The translations under genes were made by a program, and so were the position numbers. From DASSWB01 sp035705495 (GTDB lineage: Bacteria > Bacteroidota > Bacteroidia > Flavobacteriales > Flavobacteriaceae), in assembly GCA_035705495.1 (NCBI GenBank), contig DASSWB010000042.1, positions 1 to 64,000 of the forward strand: a stretch of 64,000 nt of DNA, given 5' to 3'. This document shows positions 21,854 to 31,837 of the stretch, in pieces. The notes beneath the pieces were generated by a model. The model worked only from the letters and a program-made list of their open reading frames with translations. It did no database searches and was not told where the DNA came from. Position 1 is the first letter of the stretch, and each line of letters starts with the position of its first letter.

Positions 21854-24832
21854 CTAGTATATTTCATAAAGTTGAGGCTCATAACTATCAGGTTGTATGG
21901 AAATCACTTCAATTTTGTTGCTGGGGTCTCTAATTTCCAAATACCCTTTTTGAGGAAAAAAAGTGGATTCAATTTTTTGATCGTCTAGTATTTTTTTATA
22001 ATGTTTAAATAATTCTAATTGTGCCTGATGTACAACGTTAGATTTTACCTGAAGGAATGTGTAATAAGCTCCCTCTACCGAAAATGACTTTACTTTGGTA
22101 TACCCGGAAATGACATATACATCTGTTTTAGTTATTTCCCAAATTTCCCGTTCTGTGGTTTTAAGGACAATTTCTACGATGTTAACATATTCATCATTTT
22201 TTAAATTATTGCTTTCTATAACGTATTGCAATTTTTGTTTTACCCAATCAAAATGTTTAAATTCAAAACGAACAAAGGTGGAAAAATCGGTATAGCTTTC
22301 GAGCTCAAGAAGTTTCAGATATTCTGCTATTTTAGAAGTTTTTGAAGTCGAGGTTCTCCCAATAATGAAATCTTTGTAATCTTTTTTAGAACCAAAGGCT
22401 TTAACTACAAAATCGGAGGTGCGGACCATTTTTGTTGTCCAAGGTTCATTTTCAACCATTTGAGCGCAAAGAAGAGTCACATCATTCTGTTTCCAATATT
22501 CAATAAAATATGGATTGATATTTTCTACATCGTTAAACAAACATACATGGTGATAGGCATGGTAGAAGGAATAATCTTTTACATCCCATAATGTATTTTG
22601 CTTTTTTTCTACCAGATTTTTAAATAATTCAAACGATGTTTTCTTTAAATCTTCTTCATCTGTGCCCCACTCGTCAAAACTTAATCTAATTCTGTTTTCG
22701 CTGATTTTCGCAATTATTTTAATCTTCTTCTCTTCTTGATAATTATTGCTTAACAGGAAGTCACTTTTGATATAATTCCATATCTGCGTGTGAGATTTTG
22801 GATCCCTCTTCTTATTATATCTAATCACGAAGTCCATAATTACTTTCCATACAGAAGCCTCAAACATCTTATATTCTTCGGCTCTAGAGAAGATGATCAA
22901 CAATACCATTATAACATGTTGTGCTTCATTACTTTCAGTGGTACTATAGTAGTCCAACCTATCAAGAATGTTATTTATCTGTCCCTCATCCAATTTGTTT
23001 TTTAGAAATTGATAATCGTCGGTAGGATCAAAAATATTTTCAAATTCCCAACTACTTAAATCATTTGCGAGTATCTTTTGTTGAAGTAATTTCCTTAGGT
23101 TATCAGCGAATTTTATCGATGTATGCTTTTCTGTTTCGTTCTGTTTTCCGAAAAGAGCAATCAATGTTTTCGCTAAAAGAAAATTTTGCTGCTCCGATAA
23201 ATTATTCTTCATGTTAAATTCCTCGGAATTTACAAGATTCTGAAAAATGTCGTACTTTTTATATTCTGGCCGAAACCCAGTGTAATTATATCCCTCTCTT
23301 ATCGCCTTTAATAAATTATCCGTGTCGCCTGCCTGTTCATTATTTACTACAGGAACCAACTCGCGTAGCTTAGATTCAGGATCATAGGGAATAACATAAT
23401 CTCGATTTATGTTTAAAAATTTTACTGCGGAGGGAAAGGTCATTTTTAAATAGGTGAAATTTAAAAAATCGTTTGTGTTAAGGGCATCCGGAAGACTATG
23501 ATAATCAAAGACAATCTGATTCACCAGACGTTTAACTCCTCTAAAATTTGAAATGTAATCATTAAATAGATTATCAGTCCTGTAGATTGCTCCTTCTACC
23601 TCCTCAATAAAATTTGGGTTGGAAGGTAATTTGATTTTTAACCATTTTAGAAATTCCTCCTTAAGTTGGAGTGCATTAATTTCAGGTAGGTAAACTTCCA
23701 GTTGAAAAAATTTATCTACAAAAGCATGATCAGCGATTGCCTCGCTTTTAGTCAAGGAGTTGAGAACGTAATCTTTATCTAAGGCAATTATAAATATGAA
23801 ATTTTTAAAGTTCGCTGTATTCCTTACCAATTTCAAAACTTCAAGTACTTCAATATTGGACAGTCTATCCAGATCATCTATAAAAACGATGCATTTCTTG
23901 TTTAATTCCTTCAGAGTGTCGTTGATGTTACTATACATTTCTAAAGATGACCCACTGCTAAAGCTACTAGACCTTGGTTTCAGAAAATCTGACAGGTTTT
24001 TGTTATTATAAAATTTTATTAATTTGTCGGAATAGTTTAGAAGTTGATTGGATAGTTTTCCACTGTATTTTTCAAGTTCCAAACTTAGTTGATTAAAAAA
24101 TTCAGAAATAATTTCTTTATCATTGTGGTTTAAGCAGGGCAAGAATTTAAAATAGATTGTGTTTTCTAATCCTATAGAATCTAATTGCTTTTCCATTAAA
24201 GTTATTAAGCTGGATTTACCATTTCCCCACGGGCCTACAATTCCAATAGAAAAAGAATGTTTAAAATTTAATTGTTTTATGTATCCTATTAGTTGCTTTG
24301 CTCTTTCCTCATACTGCAGTTTATCATCGCCTACTGATAAAACCGGATCATCCGAAACGAATGGATTTACACTTGCACTTTTTTCTTTCTGGAACCATTT
24401 CTTGAACTTCTTCCCTATAATGATTACTGTTACTGAAACCAACATAGTAAATCCAACGAGATCTATATATAGCACTTGTATATCATCTAATGAAATAAAA
24501 GACCATCCGTTTGAAAAAGGGAGAAACCTAAAAACAATGTAAATTGAAGAGCAAATGAATAACAGATTTTGTTGAAAAACAGAAAGCTGATACTCCTTAA
24601 GAAATAATTTATAATATATGTACAACAGAAGGAGAATGAAAAGCACAATAGTGATGAAGTCTGGAATTTGGTGCAGGGTTCCCTCTTGAAAGACACCGTA
24701 TGATATTATCCATTCATTTATCGTTGACTTAAGAATAAATAGCACAATAATCCCTATTGTCAATACTATTGGGACTTTAAATAACTTACTGTTGAAAATA
24801 TTTTCCAAAAGATGTGTTGGAGTAGTTTTCAT
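21854..24832 (-). CDS. KAP-family P-loop NTPase with membrane segments (992 aa)
   Basis: The first 150 residues contain four hydrophobic segments (about 20-35, 55-75, 88-100 and 123-140). The KAP NTPase follows: Walker A in GIVGPWGNGKSSL (about residue 205) and Walker B CIVFIDDLDRLSNIEVLEVL (about residue 320), then the KAP ALDKDYV motif and a helical C-terminal half. KAP NTPases are membrane-linked STAND-like ATPases often found in phage defence (PifA-like). It runs immediately ahead of the SIR2 gene; likely the ATPase senses infection and licenses the NADase. Both share AT-rich codon use. Confidence 0.8.
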   Translation of the reverse strand: MKTTPTHLLENIFNSKLFKVPIVLTIGIIVLFILKSTINEWIISYGVFQEGTLHQIPDFITIVLFILLLLYIYYKLFLKEYQLSVFQQNLLFICSSIYIVFRFLPFSNGWSFISLDDIQVLYIDLVGFTMLVSVTVIIIGKKFKKWFQKEKSASVNPFVSDDPVLSVGDDKLQYEERAKQLIGYIKQLNFKHSFSIGIVGPWGNGKSSLITLMEKQLDSIGLENTIYFKFLPCLNHNDKEIISEFFNQLSLELEKYSGKLSNQLLNYSDKLIKFYNNKNLSDFLKPRSSSFSSGSSLEMYSNINDTLKELNKKCIVFIDDLDRLSNIEVLEVLKLVRNTANFKNFIFIIALDKDYVLNSLTKSEAIADHAFVDKFFQLEVYLPEINALQLKEEFLKWLKIKLPSNPNFIEEVEGAIYRTDNLFNDYISNFRGVKRLVNQIVFDYHSLPDALNTNDFLNFTYLKMTFPSAVKFLNINRDYVIPYDPESKLRELVPVVNNEQAGDTDNLLKAIREGYNYTGFRPEYKKYDIFQNLVNSEEFNMKNNLSEQQNFLLAKTLIALFGKQNETEKHTSIKFADNLRKLLQQKILANDLSSWEFENIFDPTDDYQFLKNKLDEGQINNILDRLDYYSTTESNEAQHVIMVLLIIFSRAEEYKMFEASVWKVIMDFVIRYNKKRDPKSHTQIWNYIKSDFLLSNNYQEEKKIKIIAKISENRIRLSFDEWGTDEEDLKKTSFELFKNLVEKKQNTLWDVKDYSFYHAYHHVCLFNDVENINPYFIEYWKQNDVTLLCAQMVENEPWTTKMVRTSDFVVKAFGSKKDYKDFIIGRTSTSKTSKIAEYLKLLELESYTDFSTFVRFEFKHFDWVKQKLQYVIESNNLKNDEYVNIVEIVLKTTEREIWEITKTDVYVISGYTKVKSFSVEGAYYTFLQVKSNVVHQAQLELFKHYKKILDDQKIESTFFPQKGYLEIRDPSNKIEVISIQPDSYEPQLYEIY

Positions 24833-24922
24833 TTTGAGATACTTAATTTTGGCTAATATAGAAAATAAGAGTTTTTCGATTGTTCTTATCTTTATCCTAC
24901 TAATCTTGAAAAATCTTTAAAT

Positions 24923-25852
24923 ATGCCTAAATCACCGGAGAGAAAAAAAGAGGAGTTACGTAAAGCTCTACATCCCAACCAACCTCCCGATTATGATTTG
25001 AGCCATGTTTCCCTTCCTCCAATTCATCCATCCCCAGAAGTGTCTTTAAAATTAATAGAGGAATTAACGCGAATAATCTCTCCTAAGGTAGACGTGTACA
25101 AAGAATTCACCTCGCATTACCAAACTCTTGATATAGAACAAAGGTATTTTTTTTGCCAGTACTATCTTTCATACCATTTCGATTCTGTTTATGGCCATAG
25201 CTATATCCATCGCACTCTCTTCAGTAAGTATTTTGAAGAAAATGCGCGTATAGAAAAAAACGATGGCTATCTAAAGTATTTAAGCCTGCAAGAGCAGAAA
25301 GTATTGTGGAGAAATTACACGAATAAACTTTCAGAGATATCAAAAACAGACCAATTTATTAAGTCTGAATTACAGTCTTTAAAATGGCAAATGTATAGGA
25401 TCTATAATCTTCCTAAACATAAAAATATTCATTTTCAATCGCATTATTCCGAAAAATTACAAAGAAGATTATTTAGAAATATTGATATCAGTAATAATGC
25501 GAATGAATACATTTATAAAGCAAGGGAAATTTTAACTACCAAAATGTCTTCAGAAGAAGCGGATTTGTTTATATACAATTCGTTTAATTTTCCTACAAAT
25601 GAAAAAATAAGAACCTTTCTGAGTATGGATTCTGCATTTGGAAAAGCCAGTGGGAAATTGATGTTCCTGCTTTTTGATTCTCATAGAAATATTGTAAAAA
25701 AGCCCAAAGCTACAAAGCTTCATTTCGCTGAGATTATGTATGTGAATTTTCAGTACGTTAGGAACAACTGGGCAGAACTTCAAAAGAGAAAATATAATGC
25801 TACTTTAGAAGATTTTCTTAGTAGTAGTGTAGTTGGATACATTCGTCAATAA
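24923..25852 (+). CDS. Hypothetical protein (309 aa)
   Basis: I do not recognise a family. The start MPKSPERKKEELRKALHPNQ is basic and proline-rich, then comes a helical, aromatic-rich region (YFFCQYYLSYHFDSVYGHSYIH) and charged helices; the C terminus (KLHFAEIMYVNFQYVRNNWAEL) is also helical. No membrane segment or catalytic motif. It diverges from the KAP gene and is the first gene on the plus strand, with a TAATTTTG (24844-24851) in the leader. It may be a regulatory protein of the adjacent mobile element (RteC-like control proteins have a similar size), but I see no strong match. Confidence 0.45.
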   Translation: MPKSPERKKEELRKALHPNQPPDYDLSHVSLPPIHPSPEVSLKLIEELTRIISPKVDVYKEFTSHYQTLDIEQRYFFCQYYLSYHFDSVYGHSYIHRTLFSKYFEENARIEKNDGYLKYLSLQEQKVLWRNYTNKLSEISKTDQFIKSELQSLKWQMYRIYNLPKHKNIHFQSHYSEKLQRRLFRNIDISNNANEYIYKAREILTTKMSSEEADLFIYNSFNFPTNEKIRTFLSMDSAFGKASGKLMFLLFDSHRNIVKKPKATKLHFAEIMYVNFQYVRNNWAELQKRKYNATLEDFLSSSVVGYIRQ

Positions 25853-25999
25853 TATTCCTGAATCACATAATCCATTACATAAATTTTTAAATTTCCAAGC
25901 AAAATGTGGCTTTTTTTCTTTTTTGCAGTTAACACACATTTTTATTATTAAAGGAAATTAAGCTCACCAAATTCGCAGAGTAAAACAAAAACTACTGCG

Positions 26000-26311
26000 A
26001 TGGACAACGATAAATTCATACATCATCTTAAGGGAATTGTGGAGTTTCTTAAAGCAGAAACGGCAGCAAGTGCTGCAACGGCTGCGGCTTCTGCTGTAAA
26101 GGAAGTGCAGAATTCTTCTTTAGGTCAATCTCATGAAGACCAATACCTCACAATTCAAGAAGTCTGTTCCCTCTTCAAAATTTCCAAATCCCAGGTTCAC
26201 AATCTACGAAAGGAACACAAAGATTTTCCCTTTACAAAAATTGGCAATAACGTTCGCTACAAACAAAGCGAATTAGAAGCTTTCTTCAAATCTTTAAAAC
26301 AAAGGCCATGA
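26000..26311 (+). CDS. HTH_17 / excisionase-like DNA-binding protein (103 aa)
   Basis: The N terminus has an Ala-rich helix (SAATAAASAVKEV). Residues about 50-100 are a classic helix_turn_helix_17 (MerR-like excisionase) domain: YLTIQEVCSLFKISKSQVHNL, then FPFTKIGNNVRYKQSELEAFF, including the wing FxxxG..RY. In Bacteroidota mobile elements such proteins direct excision or regulate the element. It leads the operon and overlaps the helicase gene by four bases (ATGA). Confidence 0.8.
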   Translation: MDNDKFIHHLKGIVEFLKAETAASAATAAASAVKEVQNSSLGQSHEDQYLTIQEVCSLFKISKSQVHNLRKEHKDFPFTKIGNNVRYKQSELEAFFKSLKQRP

Positions 26312-27873
26312 GTGTGAGGAAACTTATAAAAAAGTGGGATTTCCTCGCGGAGTTTGGGCAAAACGATAAAATGTTCTGGCGAAAAACAAGGAATGGAATC
26401 GAATTAAACCCTTTCCAGTACATGGTATTCCTTCAACAAGATTTAGGAATCAGAAGGATGAGAATGAATGGCGCGGTTTTTCTCGTGCAGGTTATTGGTA
26501 AACGTATATTGTTCATTTCTACTTCTGAACTTTCTCAAATAGTAATTGAATACGTTCAAAAGCATTTTCCAAAGGAATGCGGCGATGCTGAACGTATTGA
26601 AATTCTTGATATGCTGGTAAAAACCAGCTTCAATTTTTACAAAGAGGCTGTTTTAAGTTTTTTGCCAGTTATTGAAGCTCTCCCTCACCACGATACTCAA
26701 CACCATTCCATCGTTGCTTTTTCAAATACTATTGCAAAAGTCACTTCAACGGGGATTCAAACTATTCCTTATGATGATTATGACGGGGCTATCTTCCAAG
26801 ATAACATCGTTCCAAGGGATTTTCACCCTAACAAAAATCCACTCCAGGGAGTTTTTTACCAGTTCACGCTAAACCTTGCTGGACAGGATGAGGAGTTGTT
26901 TCAGGCTCTAGTTATTGTTCTTGGTTATTTGCTTCACCGGTACAAGGACCCTAGCAATCCTAAAATTGTCATCGTCATTGACAGGGTGATTGGAGAACTG
27001 GAAAGTTACAATGGAGGAAGTGGAAAGAGTCTATGGCTGAAATCCATTGGTTTTATTCGGAACATGGTGGAATTAAGCGGTAAGCAAACGCAGAGGGGTA
27101 ACCGATTTCTAATGCAACGTGTAAATACTTTTTCCAACGTCATTCTTTTGAACGACGCCAGCAAGAGAGAAAATTTAGAGCTTTGGTATAATTATGTTAC
27201 CGATGTATTTGTTCTTGAACGTAAATACAAGCAGGAACAGACCATTCCAGCTCAGTTTTCTCCAAAAATTGCAATTACCTCAAACCATATCATCAACAGA
27301 CCTGAGGGCAATTCTTCCGAAAGACGTATCCACGAGGTAGAAATTTCAGATCACTACGGCAAACACCGTAATCCATTTCAAGATTTCGGCCATAATTTAT
27401 ATCAAGATTGGGATGGCGAAGAGTGGGGTTTATTTGACAATTTCATGTTGTACTGCTTACAGCAATATTTGGAAAAAGGTCTTATTGCTCCTCCCGTGGT
27501 TAACCTGCCGCTTAGAAAAATGATGGCGGACCTTGGGATAGAATTCATAGAGTTTATGGATGAAAAGATTGAGGAAGGCGTGATCAAATTTCACAAAAAA
27601 GACCTGTTTGAAGAGTTTCGAAAAGGCGGATATGTCCAGCACAAATACCTTCCGAAATCGAGCACGTTCTCAAAAAAAATCCGGAAATATTTAGAATATA
27701 AAGGCTTCCAGTTCATTGAGACCCCTGCCAACAGCAAAAGGTATTTTGAAATTATTACCGAAGACGCTTTGGAAGACGCTGCAGTCAAAACAATAAAAGA
27801 TTTTGATGTTGATTACAAGCTGGTTGATACCCCTAACAAACTTTCACGTCTGGAGAAAAAGCTGAAAAAATGA
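26308..27873 (+). CDS. SF3-like helicase/primase-type replication protein (521 aa)
   Basis: The central region is a superfamily 3-like ATPase: Walker A with GGSGKSLW (about residue 240), an acidic Walker B in VILLNDAS (about residue 288) and motif C as AITSNHII. The N-terminal part (residues 1-150) shows no clear catalytic primase motif and may be a DNA-binding domain; the C terminus (KYLPKSSTFSKKIRKYLEYKGF) resembles the winged-helix tail of phage primase-helicases (D5-like). SF3 enzymes unwind DNA in phages and plasmids. The ATGA overlap with the polymerase gene implies coordinated expression. Confidence 0.7.
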   Translation: MSVRKLIKKWDFLAEFGQNDKMFWRKTRNGIELNPFQYMVFLQQDLGIRRMRMNGAVFLVQVIGKRILFISTSELSQIVIEYVQKHFPKECGDAERIEILDMLVKTSFNFYKEAVLSFLPVIEALPHHDTQHHSIVAFSNTIAKVTSTGIQTIPYDDYDGAIFQDNIVPRDFHPNKNPLQGVFYQFTLNLAGQDEELFQALVIVLGYLLHRYKDPSNPKIVIVIDRVIGELESYNGGSGKSLWLKSIGFIRNMVELSGKQTQRGNRFLMQRVNTFSNVILLNDASKRENLELWYNYVTDVFVLERKYKQEQTIPAQFSPKIAITSNHIINRPEGNSSERRIHEVEISDHYGKHRNPFQDFGHNLYQDWDGEEWGLFDNFMLYCLQQYLEKGLIAPPVVNLPLRKMMADLGIEFIEFMDEKIEEGVIKFHKKDLFEEFRKGGYVQHKYLPKSSTFSKKIRKYLEYKGFQFIETPANSKRYFEIITEDALEDAAVKTIKDFDVDYKLVDTPNKLSRLEKKLKK

Positions 27874-29594
27874 AAGTAATAGCAATAGATATAGAGACAG
27901 ATTCAAGTGATGCATTGTCAACCAATATACTTGGTATTTCGTTTTGCATGGAGCCTCATAAAGCTTATTACGTAAACCTTGATGTGCCACTTGATCAACA
28001 AATGGAGATTATCGAAAGACTCAAGCCGATTCTACAGGATCCTGATACTACCTTCATTGCACATAACGCAAAATTTGAAATTAATGTCCTCAGGCGGTAC
28101 GGGATAAACTTTACAGGCAAAATAGTGGATACAATGGTCATGCACTACGTTCTGTACCCGCATCACAAAACTCATAAGTTAAAGGTTCTTTCCCGACAAA
28201 TTTTCAATTATCAACAAATTGAATTTAATGACATAGCAATTGGCAAAACCAAAAAAGAAAAAACACTTAAAGGTGTTGATGTAAAAGTTGTATCTGATTA
28301 CTGCTGTGAGGATGGTGACCAAACATTTCAATTCCATGATTTTTTTAAAGTACTTATAGAACAGAATAACCTCAATTCGACATTTGAACTGGATAACCAG
28401 GTAGTACCGATCATTGCAGACATGGAACGCTATGGGGTTCTCATAAACCGAACGCAAGTTGAAGCAGTTAAGGAACAGCTTAGTAAGGATCTGGAAAAAG
28501 TACTTGAAGATATTCACCTGTACATTCCGAAAGATCTCAACATCAATTCGTCAAAACAGCTAAGTGACTTTCTATTTGAAAAATTAGAAATTATCCCTAT
28601 CGGTGAAAAAGGAAAAGCGGGGCACTACCAAGTATCTAAGGATGTGCTAAAGCAGTTGTTACCGCAACATCCTGTAATCGCTTCCCTACTCTCTTACAAA
28701 GCAATAAACAAGGTCTTATCCACTTTTTTGCCTGCTCTACGAAAGGCTGACCCTACCACGGGAAGATTACATGCTTCATTCAATCAAACAAGTACCGCAA
28801 CAGGAAGGTTTAGTAGCTCAGGACCCAACCTGCAGAATATCCCTGGGGATCTAAGGATTAGAAGCTGTTTTGTTGCCCAGCCCGGATGGACTTTCATTGG
28901 GGTGGATTACTCTAATATTGAGCTTAGGGTAATGGCAGTGCTCAGCAAGGATGCAATAATGATAAAGGCGTATGGGGAAGGTATTGACCTTCATTCATTT
29001 ACTGCTTCACAAATCTTCGGTATGTCTATGGAACAAATAACCAAAGCCCAACGCGCAGTAGGGAAAACTGTAAACTTTGGATTGATATACGGAATGAGTG
29101 AGTTTGGCCTTTCCAAAAGGCTCCTTGATCAAGGGCTGGATTATACTGTTGAAGAATGTAAGCAGTTCATCAATACGTTCTTCGAAAAATATCCCGGCGT
29201 AGCTAAATTCAGTGATGAACTCATCTATCAAGCTACAATTAATGGGTATGCCCAGACAATGTTCGGCCGAAAAAGACCCCTCCCTGATATTAACAGCAGT
29301 GACCATTACAAAAGGACCGCAGCAAAAAGACTTGCCCTAAATACTCCAATTCAAGGTTCCGCTGCCGATATCCTCAAGATGGCGATGGTAAAAATTCACA
29401 ATAGGATCAAAGAAGAAAAACTGCAGTCGAGAATATTACTTCAAGTCCATGATGAACTGCTTTTAGAGGTCCCTGAAAGCGAAAAAGACTACATGAAAGA
29501 AATGGTAAGGCACGAGATGGAGAACGTAGTGCGCCTTCCCATTGCCCTTGAAGTGGAGTTAAAAACTGGCAAAACTTGGGCAGATGTCCATTAA
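27870..29594 (+). CDS. Family A DNA polymerase (574 aa)
   Basis: N-terminal DnaQ-like exonuclease: DIETD (residues 6-10), AHNAKFEINVL, where the usual Asp of ExoII is Glu, and YCCEDGDQT with the ExoIII Asp. The polymerase core has motif A VDYSNIELRVMAVL (catalytic Asp), motif B RAVGKTVNFGLIYGMSEFG and motif C VHDELLLEV. There is no 5' nuclease domain, so it is a short, replication-type Pol I as in T7 or plasmid polymerases rather than the repair enzyme of the host. It is in the middle of a mobile-element operon between helicase and Rep-like genes, which points to dedicated replication of the element. Confidence 0.9.
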   Translation: MKVIAIDIETDSSDALSTNILGISFCMEPHKAYYVNLDVPLDQQMEIIERLKPILQDPDTTFIAHNAKFEINVLRRYGINFTGKIVDTMVMHYVLYPHHKTHKLKVLSRQIFNYQQIEFNDIAIGKTKKEKTLKGVDVKVVSDYCCEDGDQTFQFHDFFKVLIEQNNLNSTFELDNQVVPIIADMERYGVLINRTQVEAVKEQLSKDLEKVLEDIHLYIPKDLNINSSKQLSDFLFEKLEIIPIGEKGKAGHYQVSKDVLKQLLPQHPVIASLLSYKAINKVLSTFLPALRKADPTTGRLHASFNQTSTATGRFSSSGPNLQNIPGDLRIRSCFVAQPGWTFIGVDYSNIELRVMAVLSKDAIMIKAYGEGIDLHSFTASQIFGMSMEQITKAQRAVGKTVNFGLIYGMSEFGLSKRLLDQGLDYTVEECKQFINTFFEKYPGVAKFSDELIYQATINGYAQTMFGRKRPLPDINSSDHYKRTAAKRLALNTPIQGSAADILKMAMVKIHNRIKEEKLQSRILLQVHDELLLEVPESEKDYMKEMVRHEMENVVRLPIALEVELKTGKTWADVH

Positions 29595-30582
29595 CAAAAA
29601 TAGTAACCAAATATTTATAGAAATGATACAAATAGATTATGAGAAATGGAGACTACAGGTTTCCAATGGTTTAAACTTAGATTTCCTTACACCTCACCCT
29701 ACGATTAAGGATCGGTACAAAATGGATTTTCCTGTAGGAGGCTTTTACGGAAAAACTCTTTTTGGGAACAATATAGATTTATACCTAAAAAATGAAACTC
29801 TTTATTTAAGCTGTAGTTTACCCTATCTGGTACACGGACATAATTTCACCTCGTTCCTTCCCGGTGAAGCCGAGAAAGTCGTCAATTACATTTCTTCCTT
29901 GTTATCCGTTGACCTTATGCAGGCAACGGTTGTGGATTATGAAGTCGGACAGATTTTCAAGCTCAATTCTTGTTTTAAATCTTTCCAGCAACAAATAACT
30001 GGAGTTGATGGAATGGAGCTACAGAAAAAACAATCCTCCTGTGTTATCTACGGCAAAGGGAAAAGGCAATTCAAGCTTTACGATATTTCGAAAAACCTAA
30101 GGCGTAAAATCGATGATTCGGTGAGGAAAACATTCCCATGGACTGAAGCAGGGGATTGTATAAAGTGTGAGTTCAAATTCATCAAGGACAATCAGTACAC
30201 AGTGAAAACCTTCCTGAATGATGGGTTTTATCGTGCCGTACAACAACTTTCTAATTTTATTGAAGATAACATTCATTTCTCCCAAAGCAATTACTCAGGA
30301 GATAAGTTTGACGACATCCTCTTTCAGACGTTGATAAAACTCAACGAATATGCCCCGAAGGATGTCCAGGAGATGGTGATGGACGAGATTAATGCTTCTT
30401 CTCTATCCCCTGCCAAGAAAACAATGAGGAGGAAGGCTTTTTTAAAAAAGCAGTCCCAGGCAACCTGTGGCAAGCAAAAAAAGTTTGCCGATTTCCTTGA
30501 TAAATCGGTTCACCCAAACATCAAATTAGGGACCTTCCCAAAAGATAACTGTTTAATATCTAAAAATTACAATTATGCCTAG
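29584..30582 (+). CDS. Putative Rep-like protein of the element (332 aa)
   Basis: No confident family match. Two internal regions resemble plasmid or phage Rep proteins of the gene II/X type: an Arg/Lys-rich KGKRQFKLYDISKNLRR followed by AGDCIKCEFKFIKDNQY, a pattern of YD..K then R/K.E.. found where a Rep contacts DNA. The open frame starts inside the polymerase gene (11 bases overlap); MIQIDYEKW at 29623 is an alternative start. The C-terminal third is basic (AKKTMRRKAFLKKQSQ). Placement between polymerase and recombinase favours a replication or nicking role. Inference only. Confidence 0.4.
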   Translation: MSINKNSNQIFIEMIQIDYEKWRLQVSNGLNLDFLTPHPTIKDRYKMDFPVGGFYGKTLFGNNIDLYLKNETLYLSCSLPYLVHGHNFTSFLPGEAEKVVNYISSLLSVDLMQATVVDYEVGQIFKLNSCFKSFQQQITGVDGMELQKKQSSCVIYGKGKRQFKLYDISKNLRRKIDDSVRKTFPWTEAGDCIKCEFKFIKDNQYTVKTFLNDGFYRAVQQLSNFIEDNIHFSQSNYSGDKFDDILFQTLIKLNEYAPKDVQEMVMDEINASSLSPAKKTMRRKAFLKKQSQATCGKQKKFADFLDKSVHPNIKLGTFPKDNCLISKNYNYA

Positions 30583-31819
30583 AGTGAGTTTAATTTGGAG
30601 ACAATCACGGTCACAGCGCAAGAATAAATCAAATGAAGGAATGATTTTCGTCTCTTACACACATGCAGGAAAAACAACATTGTTCTTCACCAAAAAGAAT
30701 GTTGATCGAAGATTATGGGACAAAAAAAATCAAGCGGTCAAGAGAGGTTATGTTGGATATGTTACCTGTAACGTTTATCTATCTAAAGAAAAACAGAAGG
30801 TTGAAGATGGGCTCAATACTACTCTTATGAATGGTATTGAACCTACAGTTACCTATATAAAAGATTTTGTCAGAGGAAGGAATACATACCAGAACAAGGT
30901 AAAACCTATAAACTTTTGGGAGTTTGTTGCCAAATATATGGACAATGCCGAAAAAAAGTTGAAGCACAATACCATCCGCTCTTACAAAACAGGTTTGAAC
31001 AATCTCAAAAAATTCGAGCGGCATAAACGTATTGTTTTGGACTGGCATAATATAGACCTGGATTTCTATAATGATTACTTTGACTATTACATCAACCACC
31101 TTGGACTAAAGCTTAATGGGTTTGGCAAAATCATCAAAATGCTCAAGTCAATTCTTAATGAGGCCACACAAGAAGGATATAATGACAACAAGATCTACCA
31201 GTCCAAAAATTTTAAGGTTCAAAAGGAGAATGTTGATAATATTTACCTAAACGAACATGAACTGAAAGCTTTCATTGAACTTGATTTATCTCAAAATAAA
31301 AAGCTGGAAAAAACCCGTGACCTTTTTGTCATTGGCTGTTATACAGGTCTGCGTTTCAGTGATCTTGCAGAGGTAAATTATAGGAACATCAACGGCAACA
31401 ATTTACGAATCAGGACCCAAAAAACCGGTTCTGATGTAGTTATTCCAATTTTGGACGAAATACAGCCAATCATTAATAAATATAACGGAAACCTGCCAAA
31501 GCCTTATACCAATCAGGTGATGAACAGATACCTCAAGGAATTAGGGGAAATTGCCGGAATGAACAGCTCGTTCAACACGTATAACAAGAAAGGCGGACAA
31601 ACGATAAAAACCACCTTCAAAAAGTGGGAAATGATTTCCACTCATACTGCACGGAGGTCGTTTGCGACCAATATGTACTTAAGAGGGTACGATACGATGA
31701 TGATCATGCAGATTACAGGTCATTCCAGTGAAAAAGTATTCATGAATTATATAAAGGTTTCGCAAGAAGAAAATGCGAGGAGATTTCATGACCTGGCCCA
31801 GAAAAACAAAAACAATTAA
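30575..31819 (+). CDS. Tyrosine recombinase, Bacteroidota type (414 aa)
   Basis: Site-specific integrase with three parts: N-terminal arm-binding region (residues 1-90), SAM-like core-binding helix region (WEFVAKYMDNAEKKL... onward) and catalytic domain. Catalytic residues: Arg in YTGLRFSDL, His and Arg in the HTARRSFAT box, His in GHSSEKV and the nucleophilic Tyr in MNYIKVS. All look intact, so the enzyme should be active. It overlaps the preceding gene by eight bases and completes the mobile-element operon; it probably inserts and excises the 26000-32260 module. Confidence 0.9.
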   Translation: MPRVSLIWRQSRSQRKNKSNEGMIFVSYTHAGKTTLFFTKKNVDRRLWDKKNQAVKRGYVGYVTCNVYLSKEKQKVEDGLNTTLMNGIEPTVTYIKDFVRGRNTYQNKVKPINFWEFVAKYMDNAEKKLKHNTIRSYKTGLNNLKKFERHKRIVLDWHNIDLDFYNDYFDYYINHLGLKLNGFGKIIKMLKSILNEATQEGYNDNKIYQSKNFKVQKENVDNIYLNEHELKAFIELDLSQNKKLEKTRDLFVIGCYTGLRFSDLAEVNYRNINGNNLRIRTQKTGSDVVIPILDEIQPIINKYNGNLPKPYTNQVMNRYLKELGEIAGMNSSFNTYNKKGGQTIKTTFKKWEMISTHTARRSFATNMYLRGYDTMMIMQITGHSSEKVFMNYIKVSQEENARRFHDLAQKNKNN

Positions 31820-31837
31820 TAATTAAAAACAAAAATC

